64,000 bases of DNA from Dialister succinatiphilus YIT 11850 (GCF_000242435.1 NZ_JH591188.1:555210-619209), one strand, 5' to 3'. Positions 1-9,028 are shown, counted from the first letter of the stretch. Translations and numbers: made by a program. Notes: a model not told the origin generated them from the letters alone.

Positions 1-408
1 ACCACCTTTCCCCCGCAGTTCGGTGGGGCGGCAAAAGGAAAGCGCCTTAATGGGCAGGCTAGGCGCCTTACTTCGCCCCACTTGGAGGCCCTATGCAGGA
101 CCTCCACAGGGGCACTATAAAGCTCCATTATGCTGTGAGCGACTTATGAAAGGATTGTTTTTCAGAGCTTTATTGTCCCACCGCTCAGCGGGGGGAAGGT
201 GGTGCCGTAAGGCACCAAAGGGGGGAAGCCACCGAAGGTGGCTCATCATCGTAATGCCAATCAAGCCCTATGACACCAAAAGTAAATCCCGTAACGCTGA
301 CTTTATAAGCATTGCCGCAGAGCGGCAATCCGCAACCCTCGGCCTGAAAGGCCGTCAAACTTAAGAACCCTTGGGCCGTAGGCCCATCCATCTTAATAAC
401 CTTATTCA
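1..408. repeat. Intergenic repeat cluster with small GC palindromes
   Basis: No convincing gene lies here. The stretch is a string of short perfect palindromes with 3-5 nt loops (GGTGCC-GTAA-GGCACC near 201, GCCACC-GAA-GGTGGC near 228, GCCGC-AGA-GCGGC near 315, GGCC-TGAA-GGCC near 342, GGGCC-GTA-GGCCC near 373). It also holds one copy of a module containing AAATCCCGTAACG at 284-296. Related modules recur near 11110, 40180, 45083 and 48915, so this is a dispersed intergenic repeat. The short open frames across it look like chance. Confidence 0.6.
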
Positions 409-1692
409 TTATTTCGTCTTTACTATCATGACGAAGGCGATCCTTCCATCCTTATATTCCACGGTGAGGGGAATGGAGAGGAGGAAGGAGAGTTCCCGGG
501 CTATGGAAAGGCCTATGCCGTAGCCTGTCTTTTTGCTGTTGTGGGATTCGTCGTTTCGATAGAACCGTTCAAAGAAGCGGCTGTAGTCCAGGTCTTTGCC
601 GTCTTTGTAGTCGTTGGATACGGAGAGGCGGAGGGTGTCTTTCTTTTTTCCCTTTTCTGCCGAAAGGAGGATGGTGCCGCCATCGTCGCAGTATTTCACT
701 GCATTGTCCAGAAGGATGTGGAGGATTTCGGAGAGGTATTTTTCATCGCTTCTGGCAGTGAGTCCATCTTCTGCGGAAAGGGTCAGTTTCTTTCCCTGGT
801 CTTTGGCCAGAAGGTCGAAGTCCTCTTTCAGGCGGGCAAACATATCCTTCACAGGGAAGGAGAGGAACTGGAGCTGGGCCCTGGTGGCTTCGCCGGCTTT
901 GGAGAGGAGGATGAGGTGGCTGATGAGGCCGGACATGCGGCGCACCTGTTTGATAATGCCCTCGGTCCACTGGTTTTTGCCGTTCATCATTTCCATGGCT
1001 TCTGCGTTCACGGAAATAATGGCCAGCGGTGTTTTCAGTTCGTGGCTGGCGTTGGTGATGAATCGTTTCTGGTTTTCCAGGTTCTTGACGAAGGGGGCGA
1101 TGGCCCGCTTGGAGAGGAAGGCGAAAATCAGGACGTAGAGGATGATGCAGAAGAAACCGAACCATACGGAGTAGGAGAGGAAGGTGTGCACGTCGGAGAA
1201 TTCACGGGTGCAGTCCAGAATGACCAGCAGGGTGGAGCCGTCTTCAAGGGTGGTTTTCATGAAGCCGTAGCGGGCTTTATTTTTCTGCAGAAAGCCGCTG
1301 CCCGAGGGGGAAGCAAGGGCGATTCTGGCAAATTCCACGGCCTGTTCTTCAGAGAAGGCTACAATGTTTTTTACGTTGACTGCGGTGATGCGGCCGCTGC
1401 TGTCCAGTCGAAGGGAGAAGTAGCGGGTCTGGTAGGCAAATTCCGGTGTATCTTCCGGCCAGGTGATGCCGGGGAAGAAGTCTTTCCCCCAGGAGGCAGT
1501 ATCGGAAGGATGGTAGCGGGAGGGCATGGTGCCTCCGTTCTGGGTGATATAGGTCATGGTGTCCAGGCAGTGCTCCCGCATGGCGTAGAAACCCATCATG
1601 TTGATGAGGCCCAGGGCGCCGGCCACGATAATGAATATGGCCAGGGTGGCCAGAAGGATGAACTGGCGGCGCAGTTTTTTGATGAGGTTCAT
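409..1692 (-). CDS. Sensor histidine kinase
   Basis: Membrane sensor kinase of 427 residues, partner of the adjacent regulator. It has a transmembrane segment at about 10-34, an extracytoplasmic sensor of about 140 residues, and a second membrane segment at about 172-193. The dimerisation/phosphoacceptor helix follows, with the H-box ASHELKTPL (His217). The ATPase domain shows an N-box (LLDNAVKY, about 327-334) and a G-box (GYGIGLS, about 393-399). No clear HAMP domain is visible. The start codon overlaps the stop of the regulator by 4 bp (ATGA), so the two are translationally coupled. The stimulus cannot be read from the sequence; the sensor region has no motif I recognise. No strong terminator was seen downstream. 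Confidence 0.93.
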   Translation of the reverse strand: MNLIKKLRRQFILLATLAIFIIVAGALGLINMMGFYAMREHCLDTMTYITQNGGTMPSRYHPSDTASWGKDFFPGITWPEDTPEFAYQTRYFSLRLDSSGRITAVNVKNIVAFSEEQAVEFARIALASPSGSGFLQKNKARYGFMKTTLEDGSTLLVILDCTREFSDVHTFLSYSVWFGFFCIILYVLIFAFLSKRAIAPFVKNLENQKRFITNASHELKTPLAIISVNAEAMEMMNGKNQWTEGIIKQVRRMSGLISHLILLSKAGEATRAQLQFLSFPVKDMFARLKEDFDLLAKDQGKKLTLSAEDGLTARSDEKYLSEILHILLDNAVKYCDDGGTILLSAEKGKKKDTLRLSVSNDYKDGKDLDYSRFFERFYRNDESHNSKKTGYGIGLSIARELSFLLSIPLTVEYKDGRIAFVMIVKTK

Positions 1693-2366
1693 GGCTCCTC
1701 CCGAAGGGTCAGCTTGAAATCTTTTCCTTCTTCCCCGGTAATGGCCAGGTCAGAGTTGATGGCAGACAGTTTTTCTCTCAGGTAGGAAATGTAAATCCAC
1801 ACCACGCTTTCATCTACTCCTTCTTCTCCGCTCCAGATTTTCTGGAAGATGTAGGAGGTGGAGAGGGTTTTGCCGTTATGGAGCATGAGGAGTTTCATCA
1901 GTTTTGTTTCCTTGCCGGAGAGGCGGATGGAGTTATGGGCGGAAAGTTCCTGCTCTTCCGTGTCCAGACTGGTGGAGCCGGCGGAAAGGGTGGAGGGGGT
2001 GAAGTCTTTTCCTCTTCTGGTGAGGGAACGGATACGGGCCAGCAGTTCTCCGATGGCAAAGGGTTTGGTAAGGTAATCGTCGGCACCGGCGTCCAGGCCG
2101 GTAATGCGGTCATCCACTTCGGATTTGGCGGTGAGCATGATCACCGGCGTTACATCACCGGCTGCGCGGACTTCCTTCAGGGCGGTGATGCCGTCTTTCA
2201 CGGGCATCATAATGTCAAAGACCATGCAGTCATAGTTGGTGCGGGAAGCCAGATCCACGGCCACCGCCCCGTTTTCTGCCCAGTCCACATCGAAGCCCTG
2301 GTGTTTCATAATGGCTATCAGCACGTCGGCCATATCTTTTTCATCTTCAGCAAGCAGTATACGCAT
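1689..2366 (-). CDS. OmpR-family response regulator
   Basis: DNA-binding response regulator of 225 residues. The receiver domain (about 1-115) carries the acidic pocket near residues 8-9, phosphoacceptor Asp51 in VFDIMMPVKDG and the conserved Lys101 in LTAKSE. A winged-helix effector domain fills about 130-225. I chose the start at MRILLAEDE because AAAGGAGAACCT sits just before it; a longer frame upstream has no family similarity. It lies 16 bp after the small alarmone synthetase stop and overlaps the kinase start, so all three are probably one transcript. Target genes are unknown. Confidence 0.95.
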   Translation of the reverse strand: MRILLAEDEKDMADVLIAIMKHQGFDVDWAENGAVAVDLASRTNYDCMVFDIMMPVKDGITALKEVRAAGDVTPVIMLTAKSEVDDRITGLDAGADDYLTKPFAIGELLARIRSLTRRGKDFTPSTLSAGSTSLDTEEQELSAHNSIRLSGKETKLMKLLMLHNGKTLSTSYIFQKIWSGEEGVDESVVWIYISYLREKLSAINSDLAITGEEGKDFKLTLREEP

Positions 2367-2382
2367 AGGTTCTCCTTTATTC

Positions 2383-3000
2383 TTAATGTTCCTGACGGAT
2401 AAGGTTCCGGATGGTCTGCATGGACAGGTCGCAGGAGGCCAGTTCATCGGCGCAGCGCTTCAACTCCCGTGTAATCATTTCCGGATTTTTGATGTTTTTC
2501 TTGTACTTCATCTGGTGTTCCAGACTGGCCCAGGAATCCATGGCAATGGTGCGAAGCTGGATTTCCACGAAGAAATGGCCGGGATTGTTGCCTTTCACGT
2601 CTTCCAGGGGCGCTTCCAGCCGGGCGATGAGGTGGTAGCTGCGGTAGCCGTTGGGTTTGGCGTTTTTGATATAGTCTTTTCCCTTCACAATGGTGCAGCC
2701 GGGAAGGGAGCGGATGAAATCGATATTTTCATAAATGTCATTGAGAAAACAGCATACGATGCGGATGCCGATGGCATCGTGAATGTCATAGAGGGCAGAA
2801 GAGGGAGTTTCCGGAAGGTTTTTCCTCCGGCACTTGTCCCGCATGCTTTCTTCCGATTTGATGCGGTAAATCAGGTGTTCATAGGCTGCTTCTCCCGTTT
2901 CCTCCTTTCGCTTTTCGCTGAAATCTTCAATCTGGGAAACCAGGGAGTGAAGGACTTGGGGCAGCGCGTCCTTCCAGGCGCCGTATATGGATTCGTTCAT
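2383..3000 (-). CDS. Small alarmone synthetase (RelQ/RelP-type GTP pyrophosphokinase)
   Basis: Single-domain (p)ppGpp synthetase of 205 residues, the size of RelP/RelQ proteins, lacking the hydrolase and regulatory domains of long RelA/SpoT enzymes. Synthetase motifs are in order: YRIKSEESMRDKCRRK (ATP-binding basic loop, about 45-60), DIHDAIGIRIVC (about 72-83), KDYIKNAKPNGYRSYH (substrate-binding loop with the conserved Tyr), and EIQLRTIAMDSWASLEH. It should transfer pyrophosphate from ATP to GTP or GDP in the cytoplasm. It is the first gene of an operon with a two-component system, an unusual partner, suggesting the same signal adjusts alarmone level and transcription (inference). Confidence 0.93.
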   Translation of the reverse strand: MNESIYGAWKDALPQVLHSLVSQIEDFSEKRKEETGEAAYEHLIYRIKSEESMRDKCRRKNLPETPSSALYDIHDAIGIRIVCCFLNDIYENIDFIRSLPGCTIVKGKDYIKNAKPNGYRSYHLIARLEAPLEDVKGNNPGHFFVEIQLRTIAMDSWASLEHQMKYKKNIKNPEMITRELKRCADELASCDLSMQTIRNLIRQEH

Positions 3001-3033
3001 GGGAATGTCTCTTTCTTAAAAATAATATTCTAT

Positions 3034-3042
3034 ATTATACCA
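3034..3042 (-). promoter_or_regulatory. Extended -10 promoter of the alarmone synthetase operon
   Basis: Read on the minus strand, a TGG-TATAAT extended -10 element lies about 35 bp before the alarmone synthetase start. No good -35 hexamer is visible, which is usual for extended -10 promoters. Confidence 0.55.
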
Positions 3043-3121
3043 TGAAAAGAACAGGAAATTATAAATTTCGGCCTGTGGTCAATTCCAAACTGACGTTATT
3101 TAGGCGGTCAGCAGGGCACGC

Positions 3122-3152
3122 AAAAAAGCCATGGCAGGAGCCATGGCTTTTT
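3122..3152. terminator. Intrinsic terminator after nifJ (bidirectional)
   Basis: A perfect hairpin, AAAAAGCCATGGC, AGGA loop, GCCATGGCTTTTT. It lies just beyond the nifJ stop and has T-runs in both directions. Confidence 0.9.
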
Positions 3153-3163
3153 CACTGAGCTGT

Positions 3164-6100
3164 TTATTTCTTTTCAGCTGCTTTTCTTGCTTCGATTTCC
3201 ATATCGTAGGATTTCTGGATACGGACGTAGTTTTCGCGGCGCTGTTTTGCGTCTCTTTCTGTCTTTTCGAAGAGTTCTTCTGCTTTGTCAGGGAAGAGTT
3301 TGGCAAGGGATGCGAAACGGACTTCGCCCATGAGGTATTCCCGGAAGTTTCCTTTCGGTTCCCTGCTGTCCAGATGGAAGGGGTTCTTTCCCTGTTCCAA
3401 AAGGGTGGGGTTGTAGCGCCAGTTGCACCAGTAACCGCATTCCACCGCTCTCTTTTCTTCTTCCGAAGATTTGCCCATGCCTGCTTTCAAACCGTGGTTG
3501 ATGCAGGGCGCATAGGCGATAATGAGGGACGGTCCCGGGTAGGCTTCTGCTTCGCTGATGGCTTTGAAGGCCTGGTTCATATCAGCACCCAGGGCGATCT
3601 GGGCTACGTAGATGTAGCCGTAGGAAACGGCGATCATGCCCAGGTCTTTCTTCTTGGTCTTCTTACCGGAAGCTGCGAATTTGGCAATGGCAGCAGCCGG
3701 GGTGGATTTACTGGACTGTCCGCCGGTATTGGAGTACACTTCGGTATCCAGTACGAGGACGTTCACGTCTTCGCCGGAAGCCAGTACCTGGTCCAGACCG
3801 CCGAAGCCGATATCATAGGCCCAGCCGTCGCCGCCGAAGATCCACTGGGATTTCTTGACGAAGTGATCTTTCAGGTCCAGCAGTTCTTTGTATTCCGGAT
3901 GAGCGGCCACTTCTGCGGTGAGGGCTTCTTCCAGTTTGTCTGCTCTGTCTCTGGTGCCGTTTCCGACGTCCTTCTTGTCCAGCCATTCTTCGATGGCATT
4001 CTTTACGGTGTCATCGGCAGATGGGAGAGCTTCCTTCAGTTTGCCGGTGAGGCGGTCCCGAAGTTTGGCTTCGCCCAGATGCATGCCCAGGCCGTATTCT
4101 GCGTTATCTTCAAAGAGGGAGTTGGCCCATGCCGGTCCCTGGCCTTTGGCATTCTTTGTGTAAGGCATGGAGGGGGAGCTGGCTCCGTAAATGGATGAGC
4201 AGCCGGTGGCATTGGCAATCATCATGCGGTCGCCGAAGAGGCGGGTTACCATGTTGATGTAGGGTGTTTCGCCGCAGCCTGCGCAGGCGCCGGAGAATTC
4301 GAAGTAGGTCGGTTCGAACTGGGCGCTCCGGAGGTTGCCTTTACCCAGCGGGTTCTTGCGGGCCGGCAGCTTCATGGCGTAGTCCCAGAGGTTCTGCTTG
4401 GACAGCTGGGTTTCCGCAGGCTTCATGACGAGAGCCTTCTTGGGAGCCGGGCAGGTGTTGGCGCAGATGCCGCAGCCATAGCAGTCTTCCGGATCGATGA
4501 TGATGCGGAATTTCAGGCCTTTTACGGGGCCTCTAAATTCCTTCACAATGAATCCTTCCGGTGCTTTTTCTGCTTCTTCTTCTGTTACCAGAACCGGACG
4601 GATGGTGGCATGGGGGCATACCACGGAGCACTGGTTGCATTCGATACAGTTTTCCGGAATCCATTCAGGAATATTGATGGCAGCAGCAGGGCGTTCGTAC
4701 TTGGAAGTGCCCGAGGGGAATGTGCCGTCTTCCAGACCTTTCCAGGTGGAAACAGGGAGATCGTCCCCTTCCTGGCGGTTCATGACGTCGCACACGTTCT
4801 TGACGAAATCAGGACGGGCCACTCTGGCAATGGAGCCGCCGGTGGTGGCATGTTCCCAGGAAGCCGGTACTTCCACTTCTTCCATGCCGGTCATGCCTGC
4901 ATCTACGGCGGCATTGTTCATGTCTACCACGTTCTGGCCTTTTCTGCCGTAGGATTTTTCATTGGATTCCTTCAGGTACTTCACTGCATCTTCGTCGGGA
5001 ATGATGTGGGTGAGGTGGAAGAAGGCAGCCTGCATGATCATGTTGATACGGCCGCCGAGACCGATTTTCTTGGCGATTTCAAAGGCATCGATAATGTAGA
5101 ATCTGGCGTGGAGAGCAGCGAGCTTCCGCTTCATGGCAGCGGGCAGTACCCGTTCCAGGTCTTCTTTTCTCCAGGGGGAGTTCAGAAGGAAAATGCCGCC
5201 GGGCTTGAAGCCGCGGAGAAGGTCGTATTTATAAATGTAGGACGGACGATGGCAGGCAATGTAGTCAGCCTTGCGGATAAGGTATGGTTTCCTGATGGGG
5301 TCTTCGCCGAAGCGGAGGTGGGAAATGGTGACGCCGCCGGATTTCTTGGAGTCATAGGCGAAGTAGCCCTGGGCATAGAGGTTTGTATGGTCGCCGATGA
5401 TTTTGATGGCGCTCTTGTTGGCGCCTACGGTGCCGTCACTGCCAAAGCCCCAGAATTTGCAGGAAACGAGCTTGCCCGGCATTTCCGGTACCGGCACCGG
5501 CGCAAGGGAAAGGCCGGTTACGTCGTCGTTGATGGACAGGGTAAAGTTATGGCGCGGTGTTTCTTCTTTCAGGTGTTCATAGACGGCCATAATATCTTCC
5601 GGAATCACGTCCTTGGAACCAAGGCCGTAGCGTCCGCCGCATACCTTGATGGAACGGCCGGAGGAAGCGATGGCGGAAACCACATCCAGATAGAGCGGTT
5701 CGCCGATGGCACCGGGTTCACGGGTACGGTCAAGAACAGCGATTTTCTTCACGGTTTCCGGAATCTGGGAGAGGAAATGTTTGACAGAGAAGGGGCGATA
5801 GAGATGGACATTTAAGACGCCTACTTTTTCGCCGTGAGCGTTCAGGGCATCGGTGACATCTTTGCAGATATCGGTGACAGAGCCGATGGCGATGACGATG
5901 CGGTCAGCATCGGGAGCACCGTAGTAATCGAAGAGGTGGTAGCTTCTGCCGGTGAGTTTGCTGATTTTGTCCATGTAGTCCTGGACAATGTCAGGCAGTG
6001 CATTGTAGAAGGGGTTGGCTGCTTCGCAGTGCTGGAAGTAGACATCCGGGTTTTCTGCAGTGCCGCGGATGACCGGATGGTCCGGATTGAGGGCACGGGC

Positions 6101-6709
6101 ACGGAATTCGGCCAGAGCCTTCTGGTCAATGAGAGGAGCCAGTTCATCATAGTCCAGGACTTCCACCTTCTGGATTTCATGGCTTGTACGGAAGCCATCG
6201 AAGAAGTTGATGAAAGGTACCCGTCCTTTGATGGCAGCCAGATGGGCAATGCCGGCCAGGTCCATGATTTCCTGGGCATTGGCTTCTGCCAGCATGGCGC
6301 AGCCGGTGGCACGGGCACTCATGACGTCCTGGTGATCGCCGAAGATGGAGAGGGCATGGTTGGCCAGTGCGCGGGCAGCGATGTGGAATACGCCCGGCAG
6401 CAGTTCCCCTGCCACTTTATACATGTTCGGAATCATGAGGAGCATCCCCTGGGATGCGGTATAGGTGGTGGTCAGAGCACCGCTCTGGAGAGAGCCGTGA
6501 AAAGCGCCGGCAGCGCCGCCTTCGGCCTGCATTTCCACAACGTGAACCGTATCGCCGAAAATGTTCTTCTTTCCGTGGGCGGCCCATTCATCTACCGATT
6601 CCGCCATGGGGGAGGAAGGGGTAATCGGGTAAATAGCAGCTACTTCAGTGAAAGCGTATGAAATATACGCTGCGGCTGTATTCCCATCCATTGTTTTTAC
6701 TTTTCTCAC
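3164..6709 (-). CDS. nifJ: Pyruvate:ferredoxin (flavodoxin) oxidoreductase
   Basis: Single-chain enzyme of about 1181 residues that oxidises pyruvate to acetyl-CoA and CO2 and reduces ferredoxin, the central fermentative step in anaerobes. The N-terminal domain has the family opening TMDGNTAAAYISYAF and YPITPSSPMAE. Two ferredoxin-type clusters follow (CIECNQCSVVCP and CYGCGICANTCP). The C-terminal thiamine-diphosphate domain includes CAGCGETPY, GDGWAYDIGFGGLDQ and SNTGGQSSKSTP. The length matches the family. I chose the GTG at 6709 (VRKVKTMDGN), with AAGGAG 11 nt upstream; ATG 6691 is the alternative. A longer frame to 6859 exists but its N-terminus is foreign to the family. It is divergent from a LysR regulator. 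Confidence 0.96.
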   Translation of the reverse strand: MRKVKTMDGNTAAAYISYAFTEVAAIYPITPSSPMAESVDEWAAHGKKNIFGDTVHVVEMQAEGGAAGAFHGSLQSGALTTTYTASQGMLLMIPNMYKVAGELLPGVFHIAARALANHALSIFGDHQDVMSARATGCAMLAEANAQEIMDLAGIAHLAAIKGRVPFINFFDGFRTSHEIQKVEVLDYDELAPLIDQKALAEFRARALNPDHPVIRGTAENPDVYFQHCEAANPFYNALPDIVQDYMDKISKLTGRSYHLFDYYGAPDADRIVIAIGSVTDICKDVTDALNAHGEKVGVLNVHLYRPFSVKHFLSQIPETVKKIAVLDRTREPGAIGEPLYLDVVSAIASSGRSIKVCGGRYGLGSKDVIPEDIMAVYEHLKEETPRHNFTLSINDDVTGLSLAPVPVPEMPGKLVSCKFWGFGSDGTVGANKSAIKIIGDHTNLYAQGYFAYDSKKSGGVTISHLRFGEDPIRKPYLIRKADYIACHRPSYIYKYDLLRGFKPGGIFLLNSPWRKEDLERVLPAAMKRKLAALHARFYIIDAFEIAKKIGLGGRINMIMQAAFFHLTHIIPDEDAVKYLKESNEKSYGRKGQNVVDMNNAAVDAGMTGMEEVEVPASWEHATTGGSIARVARPDFVKNVCDVMNRQEGDDLPVSTWKGLEDGTFPSGTSKYERPAAAINIPEWIPENCIECNQCSVVCPHATIRPVLVTEEEAEKAPEGFIVKEFRGPVKGLKFRIIIDPEDCYGCGICANTCPAPKKALVMKPAETQLSKQNLWDYAMKLPARKNPLGKGNLRSAQFEPTYFEFSGACAGCGETPYINMVTRLFGDRMMIANATGCSSIYGASSPSMPYTKNAKGQGPAWANSLFEDNAEYGLGMHLGEAKLRDRLTGKLKEALPSADDTVKNAIEEWLDKKDVGNGTRDRADKLEEALTAEVAAHPEYKELLDLKDHFVKKSQWIFGGDGWAYDIGFGGLDQVLASGEDVNVLVLDTEVYSNTGGQSSKSTPAAAIAKFAASGKKTKKKDLGMIAVSYGYIYVAQIALGADMNQAFKAISEAEAYPGPSLIIAYAPCINHGLKAGMGKSSEEEKRAVECGYWCNWRYNPTLLEQGKNPFHLDSREPKGNFREYLMGEVRFASLAKLFPDKAEELFEKTERDAKQRRENYVRIQKSYDMEIEARKAAEKK

Positions 6710-6977
6710 AGAATCAACAACTCCTTTTTGCGAAAAACAGACGCTCTGCTTTTCTTTGAAAATACCTGCAGGATATGGAAGAAGGAAGGCTCCTGCTGCC
6801 AGAGCAGGTAAGGCAGAAATCCGGAAGGGACATCCCTTTTTCATCACGTTCTCTTGCAAGATGCCTGGAAATTATGTACAATAGTTCTATGATAAATATG
6901 CATAGATGTCCGGACTTCGTTCTATACAAATCAAGAAGCACTGTACATGCAGGCTGCGCCCTGATAGACACATCACT

Positions 6978-7006
6978 ATTATAGGATAAAGTCAATCTTT
7001 TCACAA
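6978..7006 (-). promoter_or_regulatory. Probable nifJ promoter
   Basis: On the minus strand TTGTGA, 17 nt, TATAAT. Transcription would start near 6970, giving an untranslated leader of about 260 nt before the GTG start. I recognise no riboswitch fold in that leader. Confidence 0.65.
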
Positions 7007-7021
7007 GGGAAGCGGATTCAT

Positions 7022-7099
7022 TGACAGAATTCTCATTTCTGCGAAACAGGATTTTATGAATGATTCCCGGAATTCATGACAGAAATCGCCTTTCTGTCA
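7022..7099. promoter_or_regulatory. Palindromic operator candidates between nifJ and the LysR gene
   Basis: At 7077-7099 there is a perfect inverted repeat TGACAGAAA-N5-TTTCTGTCA. A related imperfect copy (TGACAGAA-N6-TTTCTG) lies at 7022-7041. Between them ATGAAT-N10-ATTCAT spans about 7055-7076. LysR regulators commonly bind such dyads in divergent promoter regions; binding here is inferred. Confidence 0.55.
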
Positions 7100-7125
7100 A
7101 AACCAATGGACAGGAGGAAAGAAGA

Positions 7126-8049
7126 ATGGACTATCGTCATCTGAAATATTTCATGGAAGTGGCAGAGCAGAAAAGTTTCAGCAAAGCTGCCAGAAATCTC
7201 CATATTTCCCAGTCTGCCATCAGCCGTATGATTAAATCGCTGGAAGAAGAGCTGGGTGTCACCCTCTTCATCCGGAATGCCAAGACTGTGGAAATCACAG
7301 CACCGGGCACCATTTTCTACAATTATGCCAAACGGTGCCTCTTCGTTTTTGAACATTTGAAATCAGATTTTGAAAACGAATTCAACCTGAAGCAGGATAC
7401 CATTGAAATCGGTCTGCCTCCCATTACGGATGCTCATGTATTTGCCAAGCTCTTAGGTGAATTCAAGCGCACCTATCCCCAGATTGCCATCAAACTTTAT
7501 GAACACGGCTCCAAAGTCATTGAATCCTCTGTGCAGGAAGGCATTATTGATGTAGGCATTATCTGCACCATTCCGAATAAAGATTTCGAATCCTTCTTCC
7601 TGTCGGAAGATGAAATGTGCGTGGTTATGCCGAAAGGGTATCCTCTGGAAGAAAACAGGGAGGTTCCTATGAAACTTCTGGCGGACTATCCTCTGGTGCT
7701 GTACCGGGATGATTTCAACCTTCACGATGATATTCTGACCAACTGCAAGAAGATCGGCTTCACCCCGAAGGTGGTCTTTGAAACAAGCCAGCGCGAACTG
7801 ATGCTGCAGACCGTAGCCAGCGGCCTGGGCGTAGCCATCCTGCCTTCCCGTCTCTGCCCCGCCAACAGCGAAGACAGCCGGGTGGTGACCAGGGTGATGA
7901 CAGAACCCAGAATGACCCATCACCTCTACGCTATCTGGAAAAAGGGACGGTTCCTCTCCAGAGCAGCCCGCCTGTGGATCGAATTTACCAAAGATCATCT
8001 CACCATGCTGAATGATGACAAGAAGCTGGACGATGAGATGAGGAAATAA
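7126..8049 (+). CDS. LysR-family transcriptional regulator
   Basis: Regulator of 307 residues. An N-terminal winged helix-turn-helix (about 1-60; FSKAARNLHISQSAISRMIK) is followed by the linker helix and a periplasmic-binding-protein-like effector domain (about 90-295). The start at MDYRHLKYF follows CAGGAGGAAAGA at good spacing. It is transcribed away from nifJ, with dyads in the shared region, so it may control nifJ and itself in response to a metabolite. The inducer cannot be deduced. It resembles the CatM/CidR/CynR type in general layout only. Confidence 0.92.
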   Translation: MDYRHLKYFMEVAEQKSFSKAARNLHISQSAISRMIKSLEEELGVTLFIRNAKTVEITAPGTIFYNYAKRCLFVFEHLKSDFENEFNLKQDTIEIGLPPITDAHVFAKLLGEFKRTYPQIAIKLYEHGSKVIESSVQEGIIDVGIICTIPNKDFESFFLSEDEMCVVMPKGYPLEENREVPMKLLADYPLVLYRDDFNLHDDILTNCKKIGFTPKVVFETSQRELMLQTVASGLGVAILPSRLCPANSEDSRVVTRVMTEPRMTHHLYAIWKKGRFLSRAARLWIEFTKDHLTMLNDDKKLDDEMRK

Positions 8050-8057
8050 GAACTGCC

Positions 8058-8354
8058 GTGAAACAGTGGAAAGAAAAACTGGACTGGGAGAGAAATCGCC
8101 CCTTCTACCTCATCATGGCCGTTCTTCTGGCCATGGTGGTGTACCAGCAGTTCCTGATTACGGATCTTCAGGAACGGATGATGAACATAGAATCTTCCTC
8201 CTACGATGACCAGCTGAATGATATCCGCTGGGAAGCAGAAACGGCCCTTTCTGAAAACAGGGAACAGGAGAAGGATATCCTCCAGCTCCAGAAACATTCC
8301 GCCACCCAGAACTGGCGGCTCATGGAAATGGAATGGGACACCTACGGGAAATAA
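8058..8354 (+). CDS. Small single-pass membrane protein
   Basis: I do not recognise this 98-residue protein. One hydrophobic helix at about 16-34 (YLIMAVLLAMVVYQQFLI) is followed by a charged region likely to form a coiled coil. The start is a GTG 8 bp after the LysR stop, with only a weak AGGA upstream, so it probably depends on the LysR transcript. A terminator follows at once. Confidence 0.7.
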   Translation: MKQWKEKLDWERNRPFYLIMAVLLAMVVYQQFLITDLQERMMNIESSSYDDQLNDIRWEAETALSENREQEKDILQLQKHSATQNWRLMEMEWDTYGK

Positions 8355-8357
8355 GGG

Positions 8358-8391
8358 AAAAGCGGCACTGCCGGCGCAGGGCCGCTTTTTT
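8358..8391 (+). terminator. Intrinsic terminator
   Basis: Hairpin with AAAAGCGGC and GCCGCTTTTTT arms just after the small membrane protein. Confidence 0.85.
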
Positions 8392-8611
8392 CATGACATA
8401 AAAGGGGCCGTTTCTGTGGTATAATGAAAAAAGCGCTGAGTCATTCATGAGCCTGCTCTTATCTGGCTTTACAGGAACTTTTATGCCCCGGGGCTGCGGG
8501 ATTTCAAAGAGAGCTTTACTGGTCCCTTTTCCGATAGAACATAAACATCCGGGAAAAGCAGCCTTTGCATCAGGCCGTTCTGACATGCCAAAGCGATGGA
8601 GGTTATTTATT
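8392..8611 (+). promoter_or_regulatory. Promoter and leader of the thioesterase-murI operon
   Basis: A TATAAT at 8420-8425 lies after the terminator, without an obvious -35 at standard spacing. It would give a leader of about 180 nt. An open frame runs through the leader in phase with the thioesterase, but its translation lacks family similarity. Confidence 0.45.
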
Positions 8612-9028
8612 ATGTTCATATATAAGAGAAGAGTTAAATTTTATGAAACCGACGGTATGCAGGTGGTGCACCATGCCAACTACCTGCGCTATTTTGAAGA
8701 AGCCCGGGTGGAGTACCTGCGGGAAGGAAAGCTGGACCTCACAGAGCTCATGGACGAAGGCATCGTATTTCCCATTGTGGAAGTGGACGTCAAGTACCAC
8801 CAGAGCGCCCGGTATGACGAAGTGCTCCTGATTAAGACCTATCTTCGCAAGGTAGATCGGGCCAGACTTGTTTTCGAATACGAAGTGGTTTCTGAAAAGT
8901 CCGGCGCCCTGCTTACCACGGGCCACACGGTGAATACCTATACGGACATGCATACAGGCCGGATTGTGCGGCTGCCGAAGGAAAAACTGACAGCCCTCAT
9001 TGATCTTTCCAAAGGGGATAGAGAATAA
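8612..9028 (+). CDS. Acyl-CoA thioesterase, YbgC/4-hydroxybenzoyl-CoA type
   Basis: Hot-dog-fold thioesterase of 138 residues that hydrolyses acyl-CoA thioesters in the cytoplasm. The N-terminal signature runs FYETDGMQVVHHANYLRYFE, with the catalytic Asp in YETDG, followed by EARVEYLR. I placed the start at MFIYKRRVKF, where GGAGG lies 9 nt upstream; the frame is open 55 codons further upstream but without homology. Its stop overlaps the murI start by one base, so the two are co-translated. The physiological substrate is unknown. Confidence 0.9.
   Translation: MFIYKRRVKFYETDGMQVVHHANYLRYFEEARVEYLREGKLDLTELMDEGIVFPIVEVDVKYHQSARYDEVLLIKTYLRKVDRARLVFEYEVVSEKSGALLTTGHTVNTYTDMHTGRIVRLPKEKLTALIDLSKGDRE

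Noticed and set aside
541-1785. Long open frame antisense to the histidine kinase
   Set aside because: A Gly/Val/Phe-rich translation typical of the reverse strand of a GC-biased gene; the kinase motifs on the minus strand are decisive.
6710-6859. N-terminal extension of the pyruvate oxidoreductase as a signal peptide
   Set aside because: The frame is open and hydrophobic, but this enzyme is cytoplasmic and family members begin near KVKTMDGN; the GTG with RBS at 6709 fits better.
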